The notes under the pieces are model-generated. The model ran no database searches and was not told the origin of the DNA. It was given only the letters and a program-made list of their open reading frames with translations. Below, piece after piece: positions 1-13,000 of a DNA stretch of 64,000 nt. Both the position numbers and the translations under genes were made by a program. This DNA comes from Sipunculus nudus (taxonomy: Eukaryota > Annelida > Sipuncula > Golfingiida > Sipunculidae): positions 8,798,519 to 8,862,518 of the forward strand of contig CM049306.1 in NCBI GenBank assembly GCA_026874595.1. The letters are read 5' to 3'. How positions within the stretch are numbered: position 1 is the stretch's first letter; every line of letters begins with the position of its first letter.

Positions 1-250
1 CAATTACAGTATTACTTTTGGCCATGATGAAAAAAAAATATTAACATTTTCAGCAAGCTCGTTATAAACACAGTCATTGTATCCCCAGTCAAAGTCGGGG
101 GATTACTATTTGTGGTCTGTTCCTTTTTCAAAATCAATCATCAGTTTGAGCAAACCAATCAATGATCGATTATTTATCAGTTCAGACAAATGTAAAGAAA
201 TTACCTAGCCTGCATGTTTTTTTTTACCTTTCTTATATTTTCCTATTATT
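1..250. other. No gene seen
   Basis: AT-rich sequence before the first dispersed repeat. No supported coding exon, RNA gene or clear repeat was seen. Confidence 0.4.
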
Positions 251-1523
251 AGCTCAGCTGACTGTAAGTCATCTTAGCTATAGCGATCACTCTTTGTCTG
301 TTGTCCGTCCGGCCATTCAGCCGTCTGTCCGTTATAAAGGCACAAATTGTAACCACTGGACCTGGAACCTTCTAACTTTACATCCAGAGAGGTCCATTAA
401 AAATATCCTTGGAAACCTGAAATTAGGTCTCTGTTACCCATATTGTTCCACTTATGGGGCTCCGAAGTACCCCCGAGAATAATGAAAAATTTGAAACAAA
501 AGCTCAAGTATCTGAACAAATAATGCATTGATCACCATGAATTTTTGCATGGATATTGATCATGGAGTGTTTCTTCAGTTTCTGCAGACTGGTGGCACCA
601 CCTGTATTTAAAAATTTTTTTTTACGATTATTTTTATCTATTTTTCAGACCTAAAAAAAAGATGCCGTCATCTGTTAACAGGGCACAGATCATAACCACT
701 GGACCTGGAATCTTCTCACTGTTATTCCAGAGAGGTCTATGAAAAGTCTTCTTGGAAACCTGGAATTAGGTCTCTGTTACCCATATTCTTCCAGCTATGG
801 GGCTCCAAAGTACCCCCCAGAATAATGAAAAATTTGATACATAAGCTCAAGTATCTGAACAACTAATGCATTGATTACAATGATTCTTGGCATGGAATAT
901 AATCATGGAGTGTTTCATCAGTATCTGCAGACTGGTGGCACTACCTGTATTTTTTTACTATTTCTTTTATCTATTTTTGAGATCCTAAAAGATGCCGTCA
1001 TCTGTTAACAGGGCACAAATCGTAACGGCTCATCCTAGAATCTTATTTCTTGACATGCTGGGAGGCCTATGAAAAGTCTCCTTGGAAACTCAAAATTAGG
1101 TCTCTGTCACCCATATTGTCCGAGCTATGGGGCTCTGAAGTACCCCCCAGAATAATTGAAAATTTGATACCAAAGTAGGGCACAAATTGTACTCATGGGG
1201 CCCAGAATCTTCTAACTTGACATCCTGAAACTTCCTCAAAAGTTCTCCCCAGAAAGCTGAAATTGGGTCACAGTGACCTATATTCTCAGAGTTTTGGGGT
1301 ATGTTTGAGCACCCCAGAATTAATGCAAAATACACACAAATTGCCAGATTCCTCATTAAAGGCTGCTTTGATTGTCATCAAATTTGTTGTGCTTATGGGT
1401 CTTGATGAACTTAAGCTATTATGCATGAACAATGATGCCACCTATCTTAATTAGTTGTCTTTGCAAGGACATATTATCAACATGACAGTCGGCTGAGCGT
1501 CATGACCCATGGGTCACTTGTTA
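251..1523 (+). mobile_element. Family-1 dispersed element, copy a
   Basis: The element opens with AGCTCAGCTGACTGTAAGTC and closes with a segment containing GTCGGCTGAGCGTCATGACC followed by CCATGGGTCACTTGTTA. The two ends form a short terminal inverted repeat (AGCTCAGCTGAC against GTCAGCTGAGC in better copies). Inside are about three diverged units of roughly 330 bp. Each unit carries GGTCTCTGTTACCCATATT, a CCCCCCAGAATAATG block, an ACTGGTGGCACCACCTGTAT block and a GTTAACAGGGCACAAATCGT block. No transposase is visible, so this is a non-autonomous element. Open frames inside it are repeat shadows. Confidence 0.7.
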
Positions 1524-1953
1524 CTGAGATATGCTTTACAAAGTTTCAGTTTAATCAATTATAATAATCGAGAATTAAACCACAATCCAGGACATCTACT
1601 TAATTGTTGGCCCTCATAGTTCCGTGTATTATTTTAACTTCACCATGCAACAGCTAGGACTTTCATTTTATAACAGTTATGATGACTGCCGACATTACTG
1701 GTTTCACAGGCCTGCCAGAAAAATTACAGGCCTGTATATTTTTTTGTGTAAAAGCTAAAAAAAAGTAATTGAAAGCTTAAAATATAATTAATCACGTATG
1801 ATCTATTTGTATAATGTTAACTGCTGGGTAATTATTTCTATTTGTTTTCAGTTCGAAAAACTAGGTCACTTTTGTTTGATTTTCAGTGACATTATCAGCT
1901 TGATCATAATAAAAAATGTAACAGGTATCGATTTTTACATCTGATGGGTCTAT

Positions 1954-1956
<3 letters not shown>

Positions 1957-2008
<52 letters not shown>
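1957..2008. repeat. (TA)n microsatellite
   Basis: An uninterrupted alternating TA tract of about 50 bp. Confidence 0.95.
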
Positions 2009-2010
<2 letters not shown>

Positions 2011-3419
2011 AGCAGTTGTGTGTAATTTAAGACAATTTTAATATTTGTAATATTACCCATGGATATTAAAGGGACATGATCAGGGGCAATAATATGCCAT
2101 CCTTTCACACTATCAGTTCATTTTTGCTTTATACAAACGTTTCCCAGCAAAACCACCCCAGCACACAGTCTCAGTACATCGCATATGGTTGTTAAATGCC
2201 TTGTTATAACTCTGCATGTTGGTAAACACAGTCCACGTGTGTGTTTACCATAACAAGGCCGCGTGAACGGAGGTCCGATTGGGAGCCCAAACATGAGGTG
2301 TTTCAGCCAGCGGAAACATATTACAGCCACAGGGCATCTCCTGATTGACACATGTTGTGACTCCACGATGCACATGGCCCCACGCGCTGTGTTTATGTTG
2401 ACACCTGTGATTACGCCTTACAGGAAAAAGCAAACAGTTTCAAGGCATATTTTGGCAAGTACAGATTTATTTTACAGGGAAGAAGCCATTTTTTTGTGTT
2501 AATTTAACATTTAACATGCTTTATAGGTGATTGGGCCCCTTTAAGACTTATTTCTCATTATTTTTTCCAGTCTATTGTCACTTTCTTCATTTAAAAAAAA
2601 ACTCTTGTAAATAACGTACCAGCAAACTGCACTGGAAAAAATCAACGACAGGCACGGTGTCAAACCCTGAAAAAGTTTGATTTTTCTGTAAGTAATGACT
2701 GAACTAGCAATGTTGATCGCTATCTTGTCTACATCCAAACTAGAAATGCCCTACATTCAGGAAATATCATTTTATTCTAAAGGTTATTAATAAAATTAAA
2801 TAAATGTACAAAGACAGTTAGAAAGAAACACAACCTGTTCTATGCGTGTTCTGATCAGCTGTGGCTGGTAGAAAGAATTAGACAGAAATTGGCCTGCTCA
2901 CAAATCCCTGTCATGACCGCCACAGAACCAATGAAATCATGCAATTCTTGCAATACCAAACATTTATTTTGTGAACATCGTGCATAAGACATCATCAGCT
3001 GCAGGTTCCATTAAATAAGCTTGTGTCATTTGCTTTATATACTCATGGTGGCAAAATTATAACCACCGTATAGGCGACACAATGTCAGTGAACATTATTT
3101 GGGAACATGGACTCATTATGTGAAGCGCTGAATGTTGTAAAAAAATGGAAACATCATTTGTGCCTGAAAAATAAAGGCATTGTGGGAATAAAAATCATTA
3201 TTATGATGACATCAATTGTTGCCTTTGGTAATCGAGCGCTTGAAAGTGGCAGCAAAGGGACTGACTTTAGGTAGCACCACCTATAGTCCTTTTCTTGTTT
3301 TTGTGCCTGTTAATACCCCCATCAGTTCTAGTTTACAGTAGTGTGAGCTTTATAAATCAAAACTAATAGACAGATTTCTTTCATATTATGCACATTCATA
3401 CATATGGGTTATAGGATGA

Positions 3420-4140
3420 ACTGACTATTCAAATTTGGGTCATGACCTTCACTATGAGTGTGGCCTTGACCTCGAATATTTCCATATTTGGTAATAAAAT
3501 TATCAAAAAACATATTTTTCAAGTGGTTGGATGTATTTTTCTGAAAATCAGATTGAAAGATGTCAGATGGTAAGTTGTTGAATGGGTTTGAAAACCAGTT
3601 AGCTTGACCTTGGTTGACATGATCAAAGCAACAGGAAATATTTTTTAACCCCGTAACTTTTGAAGTACTGCATTTTATTTCTTCAAATTTGACACACAAA
3701 TTTTTTCTACCAAGATCTAGGATATTTTTGAAAACTGGTGACCTTGATGTTTGGTTTTCAAGTTAAATTCTTCAGAAACTGGATTTTTGTAAACCCCACT
3801 ACTTTAGAAGTAATGCATATTTTTTCCTCAAATTTGGCACACAAATTATTTTTACCATACATAAACAATCTTTTTGAACCATCTATCATTTTTGATACTG
3901 CATGTTTTTCCTCATTTTGAAACACCAAATTTGTCTAACAAGATAACTTTGAAGTACTGCATATATTTTTCCTCAAATTTGGCACACAGATGGTTTTCAC
4001 TCAACATATATGATCTTTTGTGAACCCTAAAACTTTTTTAATACTGATCAATTTTGATACACATATTGTTTCAACCAAGTTGTTGGACAAGATAAAAAAT
4101 GGGTGAACTTGACTCTGGTGACCTTGAGTCTGTAAAGTGT
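3420..4140. repeat. Degenerate tandem repeat block
   Basis: The phrase TCAAATTTGGCACACAAAT, or near variants, recurs several times (around 3.68, 3.83 and 3.97 kb). It is accompanied by repeated GTGACCTTGA phrases and AAGTACTGCAT phrases. This indicates an old, diverged tandem array with no coding content. Confidence 0.5.
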
Positions 4141-5159
4141 CAATATATGCTTCAGAAGAAGGGGCCTATTTTAGAGGGGGTATGTCCAATTTCTAGGGTT
4201 ACTACAGCATCTCCGATGCCAGAAATGTCTAGTTTGATTTGTAAGGTTATATCAGCACTAATGCAAGGATGTTTGCACAAAACATAATAAACACCTCAGC
4301 GTAGGTGTAAAAACTATACCTATAGTCAGTGTTATATCAGTTTTGTGACCACTGTCACAAGTTCAGTGAGATTCATCAAGCAAATCGGTATCTTGAGCAA
4401 TTTATTATTCCTTTTTATTTGATTAAAAAAATAAAATTTTACCATTCAAAATATATGATGTGAAAGTAGGATATTAAAATTTCAGCTTTAAATTTAAACT
4501 AAGCAGATTATATAATATGACTAACAAAATAATGCTCAAAGTGTAAAAAAAATTAAAATACCTATTACCTACACGCTCCCCAAGTTAAAGTTTTCTATAG
4601 TTCCACTTGCACTTAACTGTCTTACCTGAATTATTTGTGTTTGGTCAATTCCAGAGAGTTAATTATACATAAAAGTGCTCCAATAATTTCCATACAAGTG
4701 ATTCAAGCTACTGAGAATTCACAGGTTAATCCTTTCCTCTGTATTATTGTAATATAGGATCAAGGTTAAAATCCAAAAGTAATTATAAAACTTCTACAAG
4801 AAACCTAAATTAAGCTAATTGTTCATATGCTGAAATATTCCTTGTATGGACTCTATACTTATAATTTATGTTTTTGTTATACATGTTACATACCTGATTT
4901 CTGAGTAACACCCAGCAGTGCTCTAATAAGTTCCACTTGAGTGACTCCAGCTACTCAGGAATCAGTGACAGTTTGAGCAGATTTAAGTCCAGGAAACTCA
5001 GGACTAATTAATTAAACCTCCAAACAAACTCACAAACATCACTGTATGGCTTACTGAGCTGAATTTGACAAATTCCTGAACAGTGATGGCATTGTTAGTG
5101 TCACTTGTAAGGTGTTGACAAAAACTCATGTGTCAAACCTGTCAGTTTGTGTGATGGAA

Positions 5160-5167
5160 TATAAATA
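5160..5167 (+). promoter_or_regulatory. TATA box of the TALE homeobox gene
   Basis: TATAAATA lies about 90 bp upstream of the ATG at 5254, in a good position for a short 5'UTR beginning near 5190. No splice acceptor is needed between it and the start codon, which agrees with an intronless transcript. Confidence 0.6.
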
Positions 5168-5253
5168 CTGAGCTCATGTTGTGAGTACATCACACAGTGA
5201 CTGAGTAACCATCAAGTAACATTGCTCTTGAAGTTAGTAATCATCACTTCATC

Positions 5254-6462
5254 ATGGATCTACTTCAGACCAGATCCCAGGTTGTGGGACAAACATCACA
5301 GACCAATACACAGGGGTCATACCCAGGACAACAGGGATACCACAAAAACCATCAGTACCTGAGTTATACACAGAGGGCAGCACAGATCCTTGGTACCCAG
5401 CAGTATCCTCACTATGGTTACCCAGGATACCATTCACCACAGTATGGAGGTGCCACCACACCCCTCCACCACATGGACATGTGCAGATACAGCACCACAC
5501 CAGCACAGCCAGGGGTTCATCCAGCATCAGGCTTCTCAACACCAGTCAGCAGCTACATGTTCCCCCAGTGGAGCTACCCCAGCCAGCAGTACCTGTACCC
5601 AGGGACCAGTGTACCCAGCAGTCCCCAGATGATGTACTACACACCCATACACTCTACACCCAAGTGGTACTCACAGGTCACCAGAGGTCAGGGGTCAAGG
5701 TTCACTCAGGATCTGTCTAGCAGCAAACAGAGCTTCAACAACACACCATCAACCACCAGAGACTCAGGGATACACTCGTTACCATCACTGTCACTAGAGG
5801 GCAGCAGTAGCTACTCACCAACACCATCTGAAGACTGTACCAGCAGAGACAAGAACAGCACCATCGCTACAGCCCTGACACTGTCTGGGATCAGTAAGGA
5901 AGATCTGCTCCCTTTGTCACCACTGTCATTCACTGAGGAGGACGTCTTCCCACCACTGTCACCAACATCTCTGATCAAACGAACACCACACAAACCTGTC
6001 ACAGTCAACAAGACTCAGAAATCTGTCACCACCACAGTGACAGTAACTACAGAGCAGCAGGAGCCTGCCAGCAGTGTCGCCACCTGTCCAGCACAGAGAC
6101 AGACAAGCACCAAGTCTCGCTGTAAACCCAAGTTCCTGAGCAAGGAGGCCGTAGCCATCATGGACAGCTGGTTTGACCAACACCTGGCTCACCCCTACCC
6201 CAGTCAAGAGGAGAAGGAAGACATGGCACTGCGAGGAGGCATCACCCTGACCCAGGTCAACTCATGGTTTAACAACAGACGTAACCGCAGCTTCAACACA
6301 GGCCCCAAGAGACAGAAGAGGAAGCTGGAGGAGCAACTGGTCAGTCTGTGTCAGAACCTGACAGCAAGTAACAGCGGGGCAGTTCCTGGTGCCATCGTAC
6401 ACGAGATCTCCTCCCTCATCCAACAGAACCTGCAGCCCAGCAAGAGGACCAGGCTACACTGA
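5254..6462 (+). CDS. TALE-class homeobox transcription factor, SPILE-like, intronless
   Basis: A single open frame encodes 402 residues. Residues about 288-350 form a homeodomain of the three-amino-acid-loop-extension (TALE) class: HPYPSQEEK gives the extended loop between helices 1 and 2, and helix 3 reads QVNSWFNNRRNR. The invariant W48, F49, N51 and R53 are present, but position 50 is Asn. This differs from the Ile, Gly or Ala usual in Meis/TGIF, Pbx and Irx. No Meis, PBC, Irx or Mkx accessory domain is visible. The N-terminal 150 residues are rich in Gln, Tyr, Pro and Ser, and residues 150-285 are Ser/Thr-rich; both are probably disordered regulatory regions. A basic stretch (KRQKRK) follows the homeodomain. 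Spiralian genomes carry an expanded, divergent TALE group (SPILE), several members of which pattern quartets of the early embryo. Assignment to TALE is firm. The SPILE label is inferred from divergence, lack of introns and the apparent host lineage. Confidence 0.85.
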   Translation: MDLLQTRSQVVGQTSQTNTQGSYPGQQGYHKNHQYLSYTQRAAQILGTQQYPHYGYPGYHSPQYGGATTPLHHMDMCRYSTTPAQPGVHPASGFSTPVSSYMFPQWSYPSQQYLYPGTSVPSSPQMMYYTPIHSTPKWYSQVTRGQGSRFTQDLSSSKQSFNNTPSTTRDSGIHSLPSLSLEGSSSYSPTPSEDCTSRDKNSTIATALTLSGISKEDLLPLSPLSFTEEDVFPPLSPTSLIKRTPHKPVTVNKTQKSVTTTVTVTTEQQEPASSVATCPAQRQTSTKSRCKPKFLSKEAVAIMDSWFDQHLAHPYPSQEEKEDMALRGGITLTQVNSWFNNRRNRSFNTGPKRQKRKLEEQLVSLCQNLTASNSGAVPGAIVHEISSLIQQNLQPSKRTRLH

Positions 6463-6805
6463 TGTACCTGCAGCCTAGCAAGAGAACGAGGCTACACTGA
6501 TGTACCTGCAGTCAGTCAAGAGGACCAGGCTACACTGATGTACACCCAGCCCAGCAAGAGGACCAGGCTACACTGATGTACCTGCAGCCCACAAGAGGAC
6601 CTGGCTACACTGATGTACACGCAGCCTAGCAAGAGGACCAGGCTACACTGATGTACACGCAGCCCAACAAGAGGACCAGGCTACACTGATGTACACGCAG
6701 CCCAGCAAGAGGACCAGGCTACACTGATGTACCTGCAGCCCAGCAAGATAACCAGGCAACAGTGAATACATGCCAGCAAGAGGACCAGGATACACCAAAA
6801 CCCTG
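6430..6805 (+). repeat. 38-bp tandem array derived from the homeobox gene's last codons
   Basis: The segment that encodes the last residues (QPSKRTRLH) plus the stop codon, CAGCCCAGCAAGAGGACCAG followed by GCTACACTGATGTAC, is repeated about nine to ten times head to tail. The first copy is coding and the rest lie in the 3'UTR. Copies are 37-39 bp and differ by a few substitutions, so the period does not preserve frame. The last two copies are degraded. Confidence 0.9.
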
Positions 6806-7028
6806 ACTTTGTTACTTGGTTTATCCATTTATCATAGTACATGTCATCTCACAAACCATCATGATACATTGTTCATAAAATCATTAACTATTTATTTATC
6901 TGTTATAGGTTTTCTGTGACCTGTTTATTGATTATATGTACATGTATAATTGTAAAAACAAAACAAAATATGTGTACAAATATCTCCTGTTTTGTATTTT
7001 TCAACTCCAAGTGCCATATGTATATATG

Positions 7029-7034
7029 AATAAA
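7029..7034 (+). terminator. Polyadenylation signal for the homeobox gene
   Basis: AATAAA lies about 570 bp after the stop codon, downstream of the 3'UTR array. It is the first good candidate in an AT-rich tail. Confidence 0.5.
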
Positions 7035-7161
7035 GTGATATAGAAAATACACTGATGTGTTGTCTGACTTTCATCCCTGCTGACCTGTAGGGATGGGTCT
7101 TTGTCCTTCCTCAATATATCCCAAGGCAGTCTATCCCTCCCAATGTTCTTATTTGATTTTT

Positions 7162-9066
7162 ACTCAGCTGACTGAAAGTCATCTGAGCTATAGCGATCAC
7201 TCTTTGTCCGTTGTCCGTCCGGCTGTCCATTAACAGGGCACAAATCATAACCACTGGACCTGGAATCTTCTAACTTGACAACCAGGGACACCCATGAAAA
7301 ATCTCCTTGGAAACCTGAAATTAAATCTCTGTTGCCCATATTCTTTGAGCTATGGGTCTCGTAAGTTCCCCCCAGAATAATCAACATTTTGATACAAAAG
7401 CTCAGTTATCTGAATAACTACTGCATTGATCTCCATGATTCTTTGCATGAATATTAATCATGGGGTGTTCCATCAGTTCCTGTAACCTGGTGGTGCCAAC
7501 AATATTTTTTCCAATTTTTACGATATATTTCTCTACTTTTGAGACCTTCATATAAGGTGTCATCTTGTAACAGGGCACAAATCATAACCCCTTGACCTAG
7601 AATCTTCATACTTGACATCTAGGGATGTCCATGATAAGTCTCTGTGGAAACCTGAAATTAGGTCTCTGTTACCCATATTCTTTGAGCTATGGATCTCATA
7701 AGTACACCCCAGAATAATAAAAAAAAATTGATAAAAAGCTCAATTATCTGAATAACTCCTACATTGATCACCATGATTCTTTTCATCGAGTGTTTCATCA
7801 GTTTCTGCAAACTGGTGGCACTACCTGTATTTTTTCCAATTTTTACAATTATATTTTTCTCTATTTTTGAGACCTTCAAAGAAGCTTTCATCTGTTAACA
7901 GGGCACAAATCGTAACCACTTGACCTGGGATCTTCTAACTTAACATCAATGGAGGTCTTTGAAAAGTCTCTGTGGAAACCTGAAATTAGGTCTCTGTTAC
8001 CCATATTCTTTGAGCTATGGGTCTCATAAGTACCCCCCCAGAATAATAAAAAAATTGATACAAAAGCTCAATTATCTTAATAACTATTGCATTGATCCCT
8101 GTGATTCTTTGCATAAATATTGATTATGGAGTGTTCCATCAGTTCCTGTAAACTGGTGGCACCACCTGTATTTTTTTCCAATTTTTTATGAATTTTGTTA
8201 TCTGTTTATGAGACCTTCAAAGAAGCTGTCATCTGTTAACAGGGCACAAATCGTAACCACTGGACCTGGGATCTTCTTACTTAACATCAAGGGAGGTCCA
8301 TGAAAAGTCTCTGTGGAAACCTGAAATTAGGTCTCTGTTACCCATATTCTTTGAGCTATGGTAGTATGGTAAGTACCCCCCCCCCCCCAGAATAATAAAA
8401 AATTTGATACAAAAGCTCAATTATCTTAATAACTACTACATTGATCCCCATGATTCTTTGCATGAATATTGATCATGGGGTGTTCCATCAGTTCCTGTAA
8501 CTTGGTGGTGCCACCTATATTTTTTCCAATTTTTACGATTTTTTTTCTCTATTTTTGAGACCTTCAAATTAATCTTGTAACAGGGACACAAACCATAACC
8601 CTTTGATGTAGAATCTTCATACTTGACATCTAGGGAGGTCCATGAAAAGGCATCTTGGAAATCTGAAATAAGGTCTCTGTTACTCTTATCCTCCGAGCTG
8701 TTCAGCTCATAATCCCCCCCCCCCCCCCCCCCGAATTATCAAAAATGTGATACAAAAGCTCCAGTCTATGAATAACTTATGCATTCATAGCCATGATTCT
8801 TTGGATATATATTGATCATGGAGTGTTCATCAGTTCCTGCAGACTGGTGGCACCACCTGTATTTTTTCAAGTTTTTACACATTTTATTTTTCTATTTATG
8901 AGACCTTCAAAGGAAGTGGTCATATGTTGAAAAGCCCACTGAAACCCATTTCTAAGGACTCTTCACAAAATTCATGATTGTTTGCAGTGGCACTCTAGCA
9001 GTCAATTTGCTCATTGTTCAACTTCCTTGAATTCAGATAAGGGTCATGGCCCATGGGCCACTAGTT
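7162..9066 (+). mobile_element. Family-1 dispersed element, copy b
   Basis: Opens with ACTCAGCTGACTGAAAGTCA and ends near GGTCATGGCCCATGGGCCACT. It contains about five diverged units of roughly 330 bp with the same internal blocks as copy a. Two poly-C runs (near 8377 and 8713) fall at the CCCCCCAGAATAAT block, where the C tract has expanded. No coding capacity is seen. Confidence 0.7.
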
Positions 9067-9208
9067 TTCCAGAAAGAGGTACCTTCCTAACTAAGGCAGT
9101 GTCAAGTTTACAGCATGTATAGTAAATAAAAATCATGATTAAATTATTAAAGAGAAGGCCTGTCTATAATAAATAGATAGTATATTTATCCAATGAACAT
9201 CTGTTTTT

Positions 9209-9928
9209 AGCTCAGCTGACTGTAAGTCATGTTTATCATGGACAGTTTCATCAGATCCTGAAAACTAGTGATGCCACCTTTTTATTTTTTTAAATTTTTA
9301 CACATATCTTTCTCTATTTTTGAGACCTTTAAATAAAGCTGTTTAGCTGTTAACAGGGGACTAACTGTAACTGTTAGACCCAGAAACTTTTAACTATTCA
9401 CCAAGGGTGGTCCTATGCAAATCTCCTTGGAAACCCAAAATTAAGTCATGGTGACCTATATTCTGCAAGCCATTGGCCCAAAATATGATTTTGAGCACCC
9501 AGACAGTCACATGGCACATTTTGTATCCATAAGACCTGGAATAATGTAATGTAATATTCAGGGAGGTTCTGAGAAAATGTTCTTGGAAACATAAAATCAG
9601 GTCACTGTGACCTATATTCTGTGAGGTATGTGAAAGAACATTATTTGAGCACCCTATAAGTTAGGTGGACACAAATCATAGCAGTTGGATGTACAAACTT
9701 CTAACTTAGCCTCTCTGGAAAAATCTTTTTGGAAATCCTAAATAACATCACTGTAACCTATTTTCTGAGGACTGTGCAAAAGCATTGTTTTGAGTACCCT
9801 GGAAATCATTCTACTAATTGTTCAATGTTCCTTAAAATATATTTTCACCAGACCATAATATCAATAATTAATACATGCATCATCTGTATGTCAAAATCAG
9901 CTGAGTGTCATGGCCCATGGGCCACTTT
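9209..9928 (+). mobile_element. Family-1 dispersed element, copy c
   Basis: A shorter, more diverged copy that opens with AGCTCAGCTGACTGTAAGTC and closes with ATCAGCTGAGTGTCATGGCC plus CATGGGCCACTT. The ends are inverted relative to each other. The internal units differ from copies a and b and include a CCTATATTCTG block. Confidence 0.65.
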
Positions 9929-10006
9929 AGAAATGTTGTATTGAAATTAAACTTGAAAATTAAGATGAAACATTATGGATAAATGTTATATAAATGTCTT
10001 TTGCAG

Positions 10007-13000
10007 ATATAACAATTCCTTACATATGGAAGAAAGAGGCGCAAGGTGAGTTAACTCAAGAACAGATAATAGTGCATCATGGTCTCTTAAAATGAGTGTA
10101 AAGTATCCACCCACTCTTGAGTGTGTGTGTGTGTGTGTGTGTATACCAACTAAATCTTTGTCAGTCCAACTGATTTGCAGTTTTGGGAGATACAATTATA
10201 GTTTCCCCAGAATTAGCTGTGATAATGAGTACAGGCACACAGTTGAGAAAGCCAGTGTATTAGTCGAACAAAACATATACATGAGGCAAATGTTCTATTT
10301 TCATTTATATTAGGTAAAATAACCCCATGCAGTATGCTGTGTATTGGATAAAACGTCATTACAGATAGCATGGCTTGTTCTTGATTTTACACACTCTCCC
10401 TTTGCTAAGGGTCCTCTGTCACAGTTCATTTCTTATCATAATAGCAAACTAGTCCTGCTAGTTAATTCAGATATATGTATGCACCTATTCAGAATAATTT
10501 AAGCTAAACCAGTTGTTGTTAGAATATAGGCATCATGCATAATAATCAGTGTGGTGACAGATATTGACTCATACGGTGGCAGATCCAGTAGCTTCAGTGA
10601 TTTTACTATCATACAGCCTTGTTCTCTGCTCTCTTACACCAGTTAAGTTTGGTGCTGGATTATTAAGTCACAACTGTTTATGTTATGTCTTTAAATATCA
10701 CTTTGTCATTTAAATCAACCATACCATGCATTCAGACTTTTCAGGACACAATTATAAAATATGTTGACAGTCAGTCATGAGTGGACAATGTAAAATATTC
10801 CAGCCATACCTCCTTTATCAGTGGACTTATGCTGTAGCAACCCTAGAATACATGCCCTTTTTCAGGTCCCCTTCCCCAGGGCACTGGTTAAAGTGCATGA
10901 GGTGAGGGTGGCCTCTGTCCAGCCCTTGGTGAGCATACATTGAGCAACCTTGGGTACATGCCTGCACCTCATAAGATGCCACTGAAGCAAGTCATTTAGT
11001 CAAATTTAAATTTTTGTAGCAGTTTAAAGAGAAGCAAGTCATTTAGTCAGATTTAAATTTTTGTAGCAGTTTAAAGAGATGGAAACTTGGTGCTAAGCCT
11101 CATCAGATGTTGACTTTTGACAAGGGCAAAATAGTCAACTCTCCAGCACACTTACATGATGACTGGCAGTATAATAAGTTTTTGGCTGAATATTACCAGT
11201 TATTTTCAATAAGGATAGCTATTTATGCCTTATGGTAATATGACACCTGATTTACTGTGCTGTGTTTTGCCAGAGAAACCTGATCACAGTAAATGCAGCT
11301 TCAGCTTTGACTTTTGATTTCTTGACTACTGAGGTTGCCTTTTTATTCACAAGGGTTTTAATTTTGAGATATTTGTGAATGTTAAATAATCGCCAATATG
11401 AAACCCTCAGTTATAAGATGCCCCATCAACTAAGATGACCTCTGAAAACAACCTCATCAGCAACCTAAGTTGTTCCTGGTTTCCAAACTTGCCCATGCAT
11501 TAGCCCTACTCACAGACTGTGATACATATTGACTGTGAAACAAGTCCTTATTTAATGACTGAACCAGAAATTATTTAGGTATTGTAAGATTTTTTTTTCT
11601 AAACTTAAAATCAATACAGATCTTGCTATACTTAGATTTTACATGTTCTGTTGCAATCGCGAAACCCTCGTGAAATGTTCGAAATAAAGAAATCATGAAA
11701 TTTCAGCCTCATGAATAAAAGCCAACAGTGGTTAGTTTCTTGAAACAATGGACTTCTTTTAGGCTCATGCAATGAACACAGCCAGATAAGTTATTAGAAA
11801 TAAATGAAAATGGCTTTGATATATACTCTGATACATAAGTAATATTTCTGGATTTTTTTCATAATTTTCTGTCAAATGCAAAATGTTCACTGGTTATTTG
11901 CATCTTCATTATAATTTTTGACAGATACTGAGGTGAAACTGTCCTTTGTGCCACTTGAACCTGCAGATGGCCATTTTGGAATCAGGTCAGTAATTCATTA
12001 AGCCATGCTTACAATATTCCTTTTCTGCTTTTCTGGTAATTTAATATTCTAGGAAACATTAAGTTCACAAAGCACTGGGTTGATCTTTTGTTGTTTATTC
12101 CACCAGACCAAATTTATTATTAATTGTGTATTTATCATAAAATTGTGTATTTATCATAATCATTAGCACATTTTTCTCTATATGGCATGTACCAGGGACA
12201 AACATTACTCTAAAAATACACTGTAATTAGCTAGCTTGATTGGTCTAGAAATGAAATTATTTAAATATATTCTACTTACATCAGTGTATATTTTTTTTAG
12301 GTCCACCTTTTCAAATGAGGAGAACCAGACCTTCTACTGTGAACTTCCACCAATCAGTGTTCACTTTCATGACATCTTCATGACCTTGCCCTTACACCAA
12401 GTGACCTCTGACATAGCCTGTAAAACCTTTGACCTACTTTGGACATATATTGAAGATAGAACGGAGTATGCTGGAAGGTAAATATATAAAGATATTGGTT
12501 AGATCTGTTCTACTATGGAAACAGGAAAATGATTTGTTTTAAGATCCAGATTTGTTATTAAACTCAATAGGCATGAATGTAAAGAAGAAGCCATATAAAG
12601 TTCTGTTAAATTGGATGTATGCACAACAAAATTTTTATGTTGGTGATGTTAAATGCTAATTATGTCATTGTTTCATTCAGATCCATGGCCTTACCTGTGA
12701 ATATATAAGGTGTCACGGTGTCACGTTGACTCTTGTAGCTGCACAGTTGTAGCTTGTAGCTAGCAATATTCAAGGACCATCAGTGGGTACTTCCATTCTA
12801 TGACAAGAATGGTTCCCTTAAATATAATTGTTGTACAGAATTTGATCCATTTAAAATAATTGTATGAAATCATTGACATAATCATAATATCAGACTAACA
12901 TATTTTGTGTGTATCTATATTATAATGTAATAGTGGATGTTTCTCAGGTTATTTAATTCCATAGCTATTTATCAGTGTACTAGTTACAATATATATGCCA

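Larger units (their letters stand above)
1524..5150. other. Intergenic or intronic sequence without a supported gene
   Basis: Mostly unique AT-rich sequence with a TA microsatellite and one degenerate repeat block, each listed separately. No convincing exon was found. Upstream exons of the adaptor-like gene that appears at 10.0 kb could lie here or outside the window, which would make the homeobox gene a nested intronic gene. This cannot be settled from sequence alone. Confidence 0.4.
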
